The translations under genes were made by a program, and so were the position numbers. Positions 38,112-49,613 of a DNA stretch of 64,000 nucleotides are shown here, piece by piece (the first letter of the stretch is position 1; every line of letters starts with the position of its first letter). Origin of the DNA: Trochalopteron elliotii (Eukaryota > Chordata > Aves > Passeriformes > Leiothrichidae); the NCBI GenBank assembly GCA_024734555.1, contig JANPWX010000038.1:1454450-1518449 (forward strand). Reading direction: 5' to 3'. Under the pieces are notes generated by a model that made no database searches, was not told where the DNA came from, and saw nothing but the letters and a program-made list of their open reading frames with translations.

Positions 38112-40149
38112 CCTTTTGCATATCACTTTTGTAGCAGCTACTTACACAGTTCTGAGTATGTTCTAGACTTCTTGGTTTGAATATTAATGCTTATAATTAT
38201 TTTTTATCAAATTATTTTATTCTTTAGTGTGTTTTAAAAATTCATTTATTTGAGCATTCTGGTTATGAACAGGCAGATCTGTGAGTAAAATCAAGCAGAA
38301 ATCTATGTCCATAGATAAATTAAAGACTGTGATTATTTAACTCTGGGTTGTACAGAAAATGGAGCTAATCTAAAAAAAGAAAAGGACGTGGGATTTAGGC
38401 CTGAGAGAGTTTAATGCTGTGCTCAATGGCCTTGTGGATACAAAGCAGTAGTGAAATGTTTTGCCAAGGTTGTAGACCTCAGTAAAATGAGCTCTTAAGA
38501 TGTGTATTGCTGCCTCTATTGAAAGTCTGCACTCAGTTTTACCAAAATAGAAAGCAAATTTTTCTAAGCTAATGTTTATCTAATTGCCTTGGTTAGCCCT
38601 AATATGATATTACAACAACACTCTTGGAAAAGCTATAGCACTGTTTAATTATTCAGCTAGTGGTTTTCTTAGCTCACCTAAATGTACTTTGTTGCAGTTT
38701 AAACTCAGGTTTCACTTTATTTTTATTCCAGATTGAATATAATTTGGATTCTCTAGCAGAGATATATTGAAGACTTCCTTTTTCTTCAGGCTGAGGTGTA
38801 TATTCTCTTTTCTCACAGGTTGTGTCCCTGGAATCCTTTCAACATCCTTGCTCCACTGTGTTAAGATCTTTCCAGCTACTCCTTCGATTTGAGATGTGAC
38901 ACCTCAAACTGTATTTTACTGTTCTGATAACTTTGTTAATGGCTAGTTAAAAAGGAAAGACTAACTTAGGCGTCCTCTACATTGTATTTCACCTTTTGTG
39001 CATTGTCAGTCTGATTGACTTTTCAGTCATGATGTTTTACTTAGGTTTGTCTAGGGATCCATTTATAACTCATGACCCTCAAATGCTTTCACCTAGCCAA
39101 TTGTCCTGAATTATTGCTAGAAGTTCCTTACATTTACAATTTAAAAGAGATATAGCAGTTTGTGGGATTTTTACTTTTTAAAAGACACTTCTGCCTCAGG
39201 TCCTTTTCCATTTTTGTCTTGTTCTGTTCTCCAATCTCCTTTAAACCTGTAATGTCACTAATGAAAATAGTATCTGAGGCTGGATGGAGTACAAACCTTT
39301 TCAGATCTGTCTGTCATGAGTCATTACATTTAATTGTAGTAAAGGAAGATGGTGTATATTTCCAATCTGTTATGCATGTTCCTTATAATGGCCTCATGAA
39401 GGACATGACTGACTTTTGATTAGGTCTCAGACATTGCCACATCAAGAGCTTGCTAAGATTGAGATGAGACCTCAGTTGTTTGTCCACATTTTAAAGATAT
39501 GTTACTTGTTTCATAGAAGTAAACTAGACTTATCTGTCATGAAAAAATTACTTTCACCTGATTTTTTTTCTTCTCCAAAAGCTTTATCTTGTTTATATAA
39601 TTGCTTCTGTGTTTTTTATACATTTAAGTTCATAGGGCTGGTCTACAGTATCTTCATTGCTCCTAAACATTTTTTTAAAGGGAGGAAATATTTTTTTTTT
39701 CATTCATATGGATGCTTACCGTCTCCCACCATATTCACTAATTTTTATTGTGAAAAACTTAGAGAATTCTTGGAAAAAACCTTGGAATAATAAATCCAAG
39801 CAACTTTGAAAATATTTAAAAGAATTCTCCAATTTGTCCTTCCACTACAGGGATTTTATTCTGCCGTCTCTGGTATTTACTTAGTCACCTCATTGCAAGT
39901 TATCTTTTTAATTAAAGCAGGCAGAAGAATGCTAACCTTTGCCCTTCTCAGGGGCTTCTTGTCCTACAATAGTTTGTACTCAGCTAAAATGTGCCTCAAA
40001 TTGATGTAGAGGTTACATAAAATGACTTTGGGTTCAAAATAGAAGTCCAATACCAAGGCAGCAGTAGGTTTTTTACAATCTTTGGGTTAAAATTGCAGAT
40101 ATATCCTAAGGCTGTATTTGAGTTTTTGCTTCCTCCTTTTCTCACCAAC

Positions 40150-40375
40150 AAGTTCATGGGTCAGTACCTGGTGGAGCTGCAAACACTGCATGCCCGACAA
40201 CCAGAACAGCATTACCTGCCACCAACAGTACAATCCTGCCACTAGAAGTGCAACCCTGTTTGCTACCCAGGCTTCCTTTCCTGCAGGAGGGGAACGGCTC
40301 TTTGCAGAAGAGCACCACAGCGGGAGATTTCATTCTGGGCTTCTGCCCTGCCATGTAGAGCAGATACTTGTGTAC
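40150..40375. other. GC-richer patch, unknown
   Basis: Both strands carry open frames here (87 codons plus, 66 codons minus), which is expected when stop-poor GC-rich sequence occurs. The content is not CR1 or an LTR that I recognise. A decayed repeat or decayed exon is possible. Confidence 0.3.
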
Positions 40376-41375
40376 TGTTAATGTCTAACACCACTGTTAG
40401 TGGGGTTCTTTAGATATAGTAGGAAAATAATGGGATATATATATATCAGAAGTGTATATAGACCTTTACATTTTGAGAAAAATCAAATTTTCAGATTAAA
40501 AAATGTTAGCACTGATTCCCTTCTTCAAGTCCCAGAAAAAGAGACAAATGTGTCCTCTGCTAATATGCAAATAATAACTTCTCAATATTAGACATTTGCA
40601 GTCAATTTATTTTTCTTTTTCCCTCATTGATAATGGAGGTTAAACTGAAATCTGATTAATTCTTCCCTTCCTCAAGGTATTTTCGCAGTAATTTAATAGT
40701 TAGAAAAATGCTCAGGTGGGACTTTAAATACTCTTGATGGTGCTACTTAGAAGCCATACAACTTGAGAGGGGAACCTCATAATCTGAGATTTGAAATAAA
40801 GTTTTCGAAATTAAAAAAATTAAATCTACCTATTAACCAAAGCACAAACAGAATGCGACAAAAATCCACATAATCCTAATCCTTATTATAGAAAATGATC
40901 ACCATTTAGGACCTTAATACTTTTTCACTGGTGGCTGTTGTTTTTGTTGAGAAAAGCAGTATCTCACTTCAGAGCATTTTGAATTCAGCAGAGACAAAAT
41001 CTGAATTAATTACTGAGTTTTGTCATTAATTGTGTTGTGTAGTCATGGTTGTCTGCCATTGTTTCTCTGTTTCCCAGGTCTGTCCTTTCAGACTTGAATG
41101 CAATTGTCATGGAAAGTCTTGCAAATGCCATAATCTAGAAATATGCATATAATTAAAGCAGTAATTTATTACTACAAGCATATCTTCTGTATTTTGCTTT
41201 CACTATCAATATGGAAATGAACAGAGCAATATATATTCATAAAGCATTGTGTACTCATAATCTAAGATTTTTTTTTACACAGGTTCTTTCTGAAAGTTAC
41301 AGTCCCTTACTCACAACAACTAGTAAACATATTTGTGTTTTGGTTTTAAAGTGTCAACACAGATCCACAATTCTT

Positions 41376-41588
41376 ACCGCCGGTTGAAAATGTAGCAAGG
41401 ATTGCATTCCAGTTTGGAAGCATTTTTCCCTGATAGAAAGCATTCAGTGTATGTAGAGGAAAATGGGGTAACAGTTAATCTGTCCATCATGTAATTCCAG
41501 GCATCTTCCAGCTCTTTCCATTTCAGTAAACTTTTGAGTATCTCATAATAGGGACTGTCCAAATGAGAAAACTTTTTCTGTTATTTGT
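41376..41588 (-). other. Candidate exon on minus strand
   Basis: A minus-strand frame with protein-like composition (SPYYEILKSLLKWKELEDAW, then later ECFLSGKNASKLECNPCYIF) runs into a donor-like site: aaccggcg followed by gtaaga, just left of 41,376. It has three cysteines and one N-A-S glycosylation-like triplet in its last third, which would suit a secreted or surface protein. The upstream edge is weak: an AG stands before aaaaagttttctc near 41,589 but without a pyrimidine tract. I do not recognise the family. It may be a real exon of an unidentified gene or a chance frame. Confidence 0.22.
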
Positions 41589-42178
41589 CGTCTGGATTTT
41601 CACTTTAAAACATGATCTGACTTTTTGGTTGGGCCCATTTTAATTTTAGGTTTCTAGAAGAAACTGTACTTTTCTGGTTCTGCAGTGAAATTTTAATTTC
41701 CTTTAAGAAATACAGTTCTTGACACCTGCATTCATATTTCCAAAATAACATAGTGAGCTGCCTAATGTGGCTTCATGTGGTTTTTGTTTCTGAACCCCAG
41801 CCCCCCAAACTGTTGACTGCTTTGCATTATATTTGGTATGCTTTAAAGCAAGAATGCTTCACTTGCTGATGGCATGTCAATCCTATAAAACTCTTTGATG
41901 CTAAACAGTGATAGTAGTCTTTTCTTTATTTCCAAATGGCAGATTTAAAACCTGTAATTTTAAACCACCTGCTGTTAAAGTAAGTAGTAGTTTCACAGTC
42001 TGGTCTGCTGATAGATTTTTCTTTCATGTACATGTTTTGATACATTTCTCTTTCTTTTTCCATAGAATTGGCCCAGGTTTCTGCAGCAACTTCCTGCCTA
42101 GTTGGCTTCACTATAATTAAATATCAAACATAAGATCATGGCTTATTGTTTTGTCTTTTCCTCCAGTATCTACCTTGA

Positions 42179-42199
42179 CTGAGGTGCCAGGCACACCTC
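42179..42199. repeat. Inverted repeat, 7-bp arms
   Basis: tgaggtg and cacctca pair exactly around the 7-base spacer ccaggca, which is itself partly self-complementary. It is short and may be chance. Confidence 0.6.
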
Positions 42200-45100
42200 A
42201 GCCAGGCTGCCAAAAGATGTAAATTGAATGTGGGAGCTGAGAAGTTTTTAACCGGGGAAGAAAAAAAAAAAGAAACAATTAAGAACTCATCTTTTGTTAT
42301 TTATACTTCAAACAGCACCTAAAATTTTTGAATGGATTTGTTTTTATCTGAGTAGTCCAGATTTAAACATGTCCCTCCTGGAAACTTCCTTTTCGTATGA
42401 AGTAGGTATTATAGATTCAGCCCATATATGTGTTAGTCTGAGGAAATGGGGACTGCTACTAGAGAGAAATAAAATTTCCTGTGTCCAGGCTAAAAAAAAA
42501 TTGCTTTCCTTTGTGTTAAATCTATGATATAAACGTTTATTTTACCCTTCAGGTCAGGGCAAGGAGGTGATGCTTTTGCATCCTGAGATGATCTGTTGGG
42601 GCTGGTAGTGGTCACAGTTTAGGCACCACTGATAAGAAGATGCAGAACACTTTTGGAGGAAGCTGTGAAACCATGATGGGGGAGAATGAACAACTGCTGC
42701 AAGGAAATGGGTCTTTAAAGGAGGAGGTAAAGTCTGAGCTTTATGACTTTTCATGCCAACATAAACTTGATTTTTTAGATAAAGCTCCATCTAATTCTTC
42801 ATGGTTTTTCCCCATATGTTCAGTAGAGTAGCTCTTAAGAAATGTAATGTGCAGCCCTTAGCTCTACTATTATTAAAATCAAGCCCACAAACATGAGGGT
42901 TAAATACCTTGTTTATGATTAAGCCTGATGTCCTTGTCCTAATAAAAAAGGAAATATTATTTGTATGCTGCTTACAGAAGGAGATGAAAGCAATATTAAA
43001 ATGCTTGTCCAATCTAATCAGGCACAGTCTTGGATCTGATAGCTTGTAATTGATCTTCATAATTCCAACATCATGACTACATCATGTTCAGAGAAAGCTG
43101 GATTTGCCTCTAAAAAATCCACCCCAAAACAAGAAACCAACAACACAAAATCCAACCCCCAAAGCCTAAAAATCTGCCTCATTTAAAGTAGTCTTTCTAC
43201 TACTCAAAAAAACACTGAGGGAAACAACAGTATATTTTGTGCAGTAAAATAAATCATTTTTGATTATAACAAGAATATGTTGCTGGAAAATGCTTTCTTT
43301 TAAATTTCATATTTATGAAATTCAGAGCTATTTTTCTTCAGAAAAAGACATGCTGCTCTGATATTGAATTATATTTCAAGCTATTATGTCTTGTGTACAC
43401 TTACACGGAGACACATCTAGGTATTTATGATCATTCATAACTAAAGGAAATGCTAATTGTATTTGCAAAAGCTAATAAAGATAATTTTTAAATGATCAAA
43501 TAACTGCAGTTTTGCTCATTCTCCTGCTGAAAATAGATATTTTGTTATTTTTATGTCTGTGCTTAGAGAAAATGCCTGCTTCTTTCTTATGTCTGCAGAG
43601 GGTATTGGGGAAAGATTCTTTTTTTTTTTTTTTTCTGTTAAAAGTGACAGGACCAACATCAAAGTTACAAGGATGCAAGCAAAATAAGGACTGTTAGCCC
43701 TGGTTGCTGTCTGTGGGAGCACTCCCTGGCCCAAGTCCCTACAGCCCCTGGGGAAGTGCCCCTCAGCCGCTCCCCAGCCACTGCCAGCAGGAAAACAGCA
43801 AAGCAGTCCCTACAGTGAGGGAGAAATCTGCCCTGCTCACTGCAAAAAGATGTAAGGAATTGAATAGAGTTGCATATTCCTTCTTGAGTCTCCCTCTCAG
43901 TCATTGCCTAAGCCAGCAGGATACACTTAATATTTTTGGCATTAAGTAAAAACAAGCAAAGTCTGACGAAAGTAAGCTGTAACCTGGAAAGGCCAATTCT
44001 TTGGTGGCTGTCAAGGTCCTTACAATATTTTTTTTATGTTGTTTAGACCATCTTCTGTTTTTTTTCTGCTGTCCTCACCACTTGTTTTTAGTAGGTTTCT
44101 AATCACTGTGTGCAATCAATTCTTTGCCTTGTTAGACGCTGACAAATCTAGCATGATGCCAGTGCTGTTCCTATCTTTTGCATTTTGACTGATATTGCAG
44201 GACAGATGAATGATTGATTTTCTGTGCTCGGATTGACCTGGTCTGGTGTGTGTTAATATTGGCTTGGCTCGCATACAGGTTGTAATTTCTTCTATTACAG
44301 AGTTCCTTGTTGGTGACTGTGTGTTTTGGTTATTTGGGAGCCTGCATTGTGGTTCAAATCTGTACCTGTATGTGCTCTTAGGTGTCATAACATAAAATTT
44401 GTTTGGATTGAATATAAGGTCCAGTAGACAGCTAAGAGGGCAACAAAATTTCTCCTATTGTAATGTTTCAGTATTCATTAGTATCCTGTGATTCAAATTC
44501 CTTCTGAGACAGGGACTGCACCTCTACCTGCAGGTAACACGTTATCAGTGTGCTGCTCAATCAGGAATGAATGTGTTGGGAAGATGTTTTTCTTAAAGTT
44601 CCTCTCACATGCTTCAAGTTTCCAGCTTTGGTGTTTTGAAACTTCAAATTAAATTTCAGTCTTTTAATTTAAAATGGAATATTGAATATTTTTCATCCCT
44701 TTCCGCCTAAAAGTAGGGAAAACTGATGAGAATCTCACCTTGGGGGGTGGTACCTAAGGTGTCTTTGATGTCATGGATAGAATTCAAAAACTAGTGGGGT
44801 CTTGTTTTTGTTTTGAGTGTGTAACTAATGAAATGATTTGGAAGAGGACATGCCAAAAGAATGGAGCTGTAGAGTTGTACTTTATGTTATAAATCTGGTG
44901 AACTGTATGCTTACTGTACAGTTAGGGCAATTATAAGACATGAAAAAATAATATATTAAAAGCAAATAATTGGTGAGGCCTATTTTATTGGGAGAGCTTT
45001 CAGAGTCACTGGGAATTAACCAAATATCTCAAGCAACATCAGATAATGGACATTGCTGTAGAATTAGAGGATCTTGTACCAGAAGGGCTATTTGGATAGG

Positions 45101-47344
45101 AGAAGGAAAGGCTGACCTTGCAACTACTGCTAACAGAATAAAGATAAATAAATAATTAAATAAATAAATGGTGAATGTAGGGGGGTAGTTACCTGAATAT
45201 GCTACCTCAGCATTCTTGAATAAGGAAAAATTTTTAAAAGGAATAAAAAAATAATTTTTCTCTCTGAAATGGGAAATATTTGAGAGCTGCTGAAGACTAA
45301 TGAGACCAGTTCTGAAATAAAATGTCAAAATGAAACATTATTTTTGAGATTTATTATTCCCTCTCATGTTTTCCTAGAAATGTAATTTTGGTGAGTGCAA
45401 TATTGCTCAGGTCTTCCTTCTCTCATGCCTTCATAACTTCTCTGTTTGCAAGTTTGACACTCCCAGTGGGCCTACAGACAGCTGTACTTTAAAGTGCAAG
45501 CAGCTCAGTGGAAACTGGCAATTGGATCACTGTATTTATTTGCAAATATTATATTGAGTGTTCAGTCTGGATCTCATTAACCTAAAATGGTTCCTTGGGG
45601 TACCATAGGGGCTCTCAGGTGTCAGAACCACTGCACGAATAAAAAATGCAGGAAAAGAGGTCTGAGATAAGGGAGACCCCACAAAGAGACAGAAAACTCT
45701 GGTGCTGGCCCTGTGACTAGGAGAACAAAATACTAATTACCCATGCAAGCTTAAAATGTCTGAGCTGTCTGACTGTTTTGGCAGTCATGCACCATTCCCA
45801 CCTTGTGTACCTAATTCCAGATGGTGTGGCATTTTGCTGCAGGGTCTTGGAGAAGAGTCTTTCTTCTTCCCTGATGTCTTTTGAAAGGCATGCAGTAAAG
45901 CACTTTTAAACTCATGGCAGAAAATTGTAAGTGATAGCTGAAACCAAGTTTCAACACATCAAATGCCCAGAAAGAGAGTGAATACTGTTGAACTGTAGTG
46001 TTTATAGGAGTTGCAGCAATGGTTTTATTTCTAAAAGGAAATATGTTGGCCCATCTCTCTGCTTTTTTAGTCACTAGTTTGTCTGTTTATTAGCGAGACA
46101 GTTTTGCAGTTGTATCAGGATTAGGTTGGAGGAAGAAGGAGTTAGTTGCATGGATTTTTTGTGTTGTCAGTTTTGAAGGGATTTTTGTTCATTTCTTTTC
46201 CCTTGGGTTTCCAGAGGGTTGTGTTTTGTGGTGATTGTTGGCTGTTGTTGTTGATTTGTTGTTGTTATTGTTGACCTTAAAATGATAAAGTGAAGAATTT
46301 TAAATGACCCTAAGCTGATTTTGGGTGCATTAATCTCAAAATGATCCAGTGAGCCATTAAGAGATGATGGTTTTAGAAGTTCATTTTTGGTCCCTAAATT
46401 CCTACTCTGAACTGATTCACAGTGTTTGGGATAAGGACTATATGTACATGTACATGTGTAAATTGGAAACTGATCCCAGGCATCACAGGAAGCAGCCTTT
46501 TCCACAGCAGAAAATGATGAATAATTCAACAGTGGAAAACTATACAATAAGATCTGTAACATCATCAGACAGGCAGACTATCACTATGCCCCTGTCCAGC
46601 ATGACAAGTTGCAAAGGTGTGTCCACAGAAGTGTAGGCCAAGAAAAGGGCTAATAGTTTGGTGTGTTCTTACAGGGCTTGGTTGTTGACCAGTGTGATTT
46701 GTTATCCTAAATTTTAGCCTTTCCCAGTCTCAACAGATGCTTTTCTTAATGGAGTTAGAAAAAAATTGGGAGGACTGTGCTCTATTTGAGTGGATTTTGG
46801 AAAGAAAAGGAAAATAAAGTGGTCCCTCAAGATGACTGATTAACTCATAGAACAATACAAGTGTAAATACAACTTTTTAGAGTCCTGATATAACTCCTAA
46901 AATGTAGACAGCTCCTTCTTAGATTTTTTTATTATCCAAAATGTCACTTTTAAAAACCTATATGGATATAAGGATTACAGAGGGAGGAGGGTTATATACC
47001 TTGCAGAGAGATGTTCAGAAATATTTTTCCATAAAAACATGTTTTGGCATCAAGTTTTATGATGAACTGATATATTTTCTGGCAGAGAGAAGAGAGTTTA
47101 GCTGATCAAAACATGTCATTAATAGTTTCTAAAAATATAGAACCTTTTTAAAGTAAGAGCCATCACTGCACAAATCTCCAGAAATTTGAGTCTGCCATGG
47201 ACTAACATGCTCCATACATCCCAAGGAATCCATCCTTTTTCATACCAACCTTTTTACTGCCGAAAAAATGTGAGGATGCCAGGACGATCTAACTCTTAAT
47301 GCTTCAAATCAACTAATGAAAAATGTAGTTTGTTTTTTTTTTTT

Positions 47345-47830
47345 AATCTCTTTGCTTTATGACCATTCCCACCTGAGTCGGTTAGGAGCAAAATGGGACG
47401 GAAAGCTAACGATTGGTGTCTCCGTGGGGGTGCTTTCCAGCCGAAGCAGCTCCCCAGACCAATCTAAAACACTCTGTGGGTCCTCCAAATCTGCTGGTTG
47501 AAGCGTGGTTAAGGCTGGAAAAAGGAGTGGGCCTGGCTTGGGTTGGAAAATGTGCTTATTTCAGTCCAGCTCCATGTGCTAGGAGAGCACTTGCCAGAGC
47601 ATGTGCCAGAGAGCCAGAACAGGAAGCCAGAACATATGCCAGACTGCAACCCAGACAGCCAGACTGGGCCTCTGTGTCCCCTTTTCCAGGTTGCAGCCTG
47701 GGACGAGCACACTCTGGGCCAACGGAGAAAGAAAAGGGGTGTGTCCAGGACAGGGTGTGATACCAGGTGTGTTCAGGGGTACAGGGGTGTGGGTATTTTG
47801 GAATGGAACAAACCAAGTACCGACAAATAA
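47345..47830. other. GC-rich, CpG-containing region, unidentified
   Basis: Nearly 500 bases are GC-rich and hold several CpGs between AT-rich flanks. Overlapping frames of up to 115 codons are open on both strands, so none is favoured. A degenerate GCCAGA tandem lies inside it. There is no CR1 signature. It could be a retroviral internal fragment, a decayed CpG-rich promoter or an unlisted repeat. Confidence 0.35.
47592..47668. repeat. Degenerate GCCAGA tandem
   Basis: The word gccaga, or a one-base variant, recurs about seven times in 77 bases at irregular spacing of roughly 10-16 bases. This is a decayed minisatellite-like tract inside the GC-rich region. Confidence 0.6.
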
Positions 47831-48502
47831 CAAAATACAAATACAAATTCAAAAACCTAAATCGCACACCGCAACAGAAAGCAATAGAACTAATAAGGCA
47901 ACCATCCTTTAAAAGGAAGTAAAATCTAGTCTTCTCTATCTCAGTGGTACCAACATGGCAATTAAGTTTTAGTAGTCCTTTCCTGTATTCCTTCTCCTGC
48001 TTCTACCTCATTTTCAGTTAAGTACTGTGCAGCTGTAACTATAAGGTAGATGTAAACTTTTTGATGGTTTCTGAGGATTAGCCTCAGGTTTATCTGCCAT
48101 TACATTATCTGTATGGTTTACTAGACTTCTGTCATCCTGGTCTGCACTAAAGATGTGTGACTGATGCAGCTGAGCACACAGGTAGGCGACAGGATCAGAA
48201 GTGGTAACACAGCAGCAATGATGTTTCCTCCTGCTCTAGAGCTAGGCAAAGCTGTGCTCACACCTGCAGTGAGGGCATATGCACAGATTTGTGCCCTGGG
48301 AGCATTGACAGTAGCTTCTTTCTAGAGCTTTTTAACAGCTGGAGCCAGAATTAGCCATATCATGAGCCAAATGATCCAGCAATCCATGAAGAAAGAATTA
48401 CTTGATTTCCTTTTCTTTCTGCTCTCTCCTCTTTTTGTTTGTCTTGCCTTTCCCTGACCACCATTTTAATATGGATCCCTAGGTGACTGAATTTCTGTTT
48501 TT

Positions 48503-49133
48503 CCTCTGTGTTACTGTGCCCATTTCTCAAGCCGGCTAGTTTCAGCATAGGTAACACTCCAGTGGGATCTTTTCCGCTCAGCTGCGCCCGCGTGGCGATG
48601 GCTGGAGAATTGCAAAAAGGGGCACTCCAGGATGGCTGGGTCACACGAGTTTATTGGAACTCCAGCGTGGAGACCTCACCTCGAGTGTCAGCGTGCCTGA
48701 AGACCCCGACTGACTCTCGGGTGAGAACTTATAACTGGGGGTGTAACACAGAGGGGGGAACCAATAAGGTTTTATAGGTGACTCATATCATAAACAAACA
48801 TATAAGGCAACCATACAATGAACATTAAAAAATGACAATCAGGATTCTGTCCAATCACTCAATGCCTCTCTCAGAATCTTCCAGAAGTGGGGAGCGACCC
48901 CAAAAATGATAGACAGCAACAGGAGGCTGTCTATGAAGTGATGGACAGATAATTGTCTCTGGGGGGGAAAACTTAGGGAGAATACAGAACCAATCACAGA
49001 ACTGTCACTGGGGAATAAACAGGGATAAACCAAAAATGGGTAACAAAAGGGGTACAGAGAACAAACCATTTTACAAAAGAACATGAACTTATGAATTAAA
49101 CTTAAAATTGAAAAATGCACTCCCACACCTCTG
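48503..49133 (-). mobile_element. Solo ERVK-like LTR with 6-bp duplication
   Basis: The LTR proper is 48,509-49,127 (619 bp) on the minus strand, where it begins TGTGGGAGTGCA and ends GTAACA. It is flanked by the exact 6-bp duplication cctctg at 48,503-48,508 and 49,128-49,133. A 6-bp duplication with TG...CA ends is typical of betaretrovirus-like (ERVK) integrations. On the minus strand a TATA box (TATAAAA, plus positions 48,770-48,776) precedes an AATAAA (48,650-48,655) by about 115 bases, giving a normal U3-R-U5 layout. No primer binding site or internal genes adjoin it, so it is a solo LTR. The intact duplication argues for a fairly recent insertion. Confidence 0.92.
48650..48776 (-). promoter_or_regulatory. 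LTR TATA box and polyadenylation signal
   Basis: Minus-strand TATAAAA at 48,776-48,770 and AATAAA at 48,655-48,650 are both intact, so the LTR keeps the core signals for transcription start and 3'-end formation. Confidence 0.7.
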
Positions 49134-49321
49134 CCTTTGAACTACATCACCGAGCTGTTGCTCTCACACTCCCTGAGCTCCTGCAGCAGGGAGCACTGAT
49201 TGCTCAGTGCAGGATATATCTTAACTTTCCTCTTTTGTACTTGGGGTGTAGGATGGAGAAAAGGTGTTAAGAGCAAAGTATGGTTGGATAGTAGCAAGAT
49301 CAATTCTTTCATTTGTTGCAA

Positions 49322-49613
49322 GTATGTTGGTCTCTTCTCTCAAGCAACAAGTGCTAGAACAAGAGAAAACCACCTCAAATTGTGCCAGGGGAAGTTTAGT
49401 TTGAATATTAGGAAGAATTTCTTCAATGAAGCAGTTGTCAAGTATTGGAACAGACTACTCTGGGAAAAGGTTGTGTCACCATCCCTGAAGGTATTTAAGA
49501 GCCATGTATATACGGCACCTAGGGACATGGTTTAGTGCTGGGTTGATAGTTGGAATCGAGGGTCTTAAGGATCTTTTTCAACCCAAATGGCTTTATGATT
49601 CTGTGGTTCTAAA
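49322..49613 (+). mobile_element. CR1 LINE 3' fragment
   Basis: From tgttggtctcttctctcaag, through ggaagtttagtttgaatatt and aggaagaatttcttcaatga, to the tail ggctttatgattctgtggtt, this follows the CR1 3' end on the plus strand. It covers only the last about 290 bases, and open frames here are remnants of the CR1 ORF2 C terminus. It starts about 190 bases right of the ERVK-like LTR. Confidence 0.88.

Larger units (their letters stand above)
38112..48502. other. Long AT-rich non-coding stretch
   Basis: About 10 kb without a recognised gene or retroelement. It includes the candidate minus-strand exon at 41.4 kb, GC-richer patches at 40,150-40,375 and 47,345-47,830, a 16-T run at 43,619-43,634, a GTT-rich tract near 46,235-46,275 and an AAAT tandem near 45,138-45,170. 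Confidence 0.5.

Noticed and set aside
44116..44388. 90-codon minus-strand frame
   Set aside because: Protein-like at first glance but without splice sites, domain or family resemblance.
47405..47435. Possible retroviral primer binding site (ggtgtctccgtggggg)
   Set aside because: It resembles the pattern loosely, but no LTR end precedes it and I could not match it to a particular tRNA 3' end.
47413..47912. Overlapping frames of 84-115 codons on both strands
   Set aside because: All come from one GC-rich, stop-poor segment; no frame is favoured and no family is recognised.
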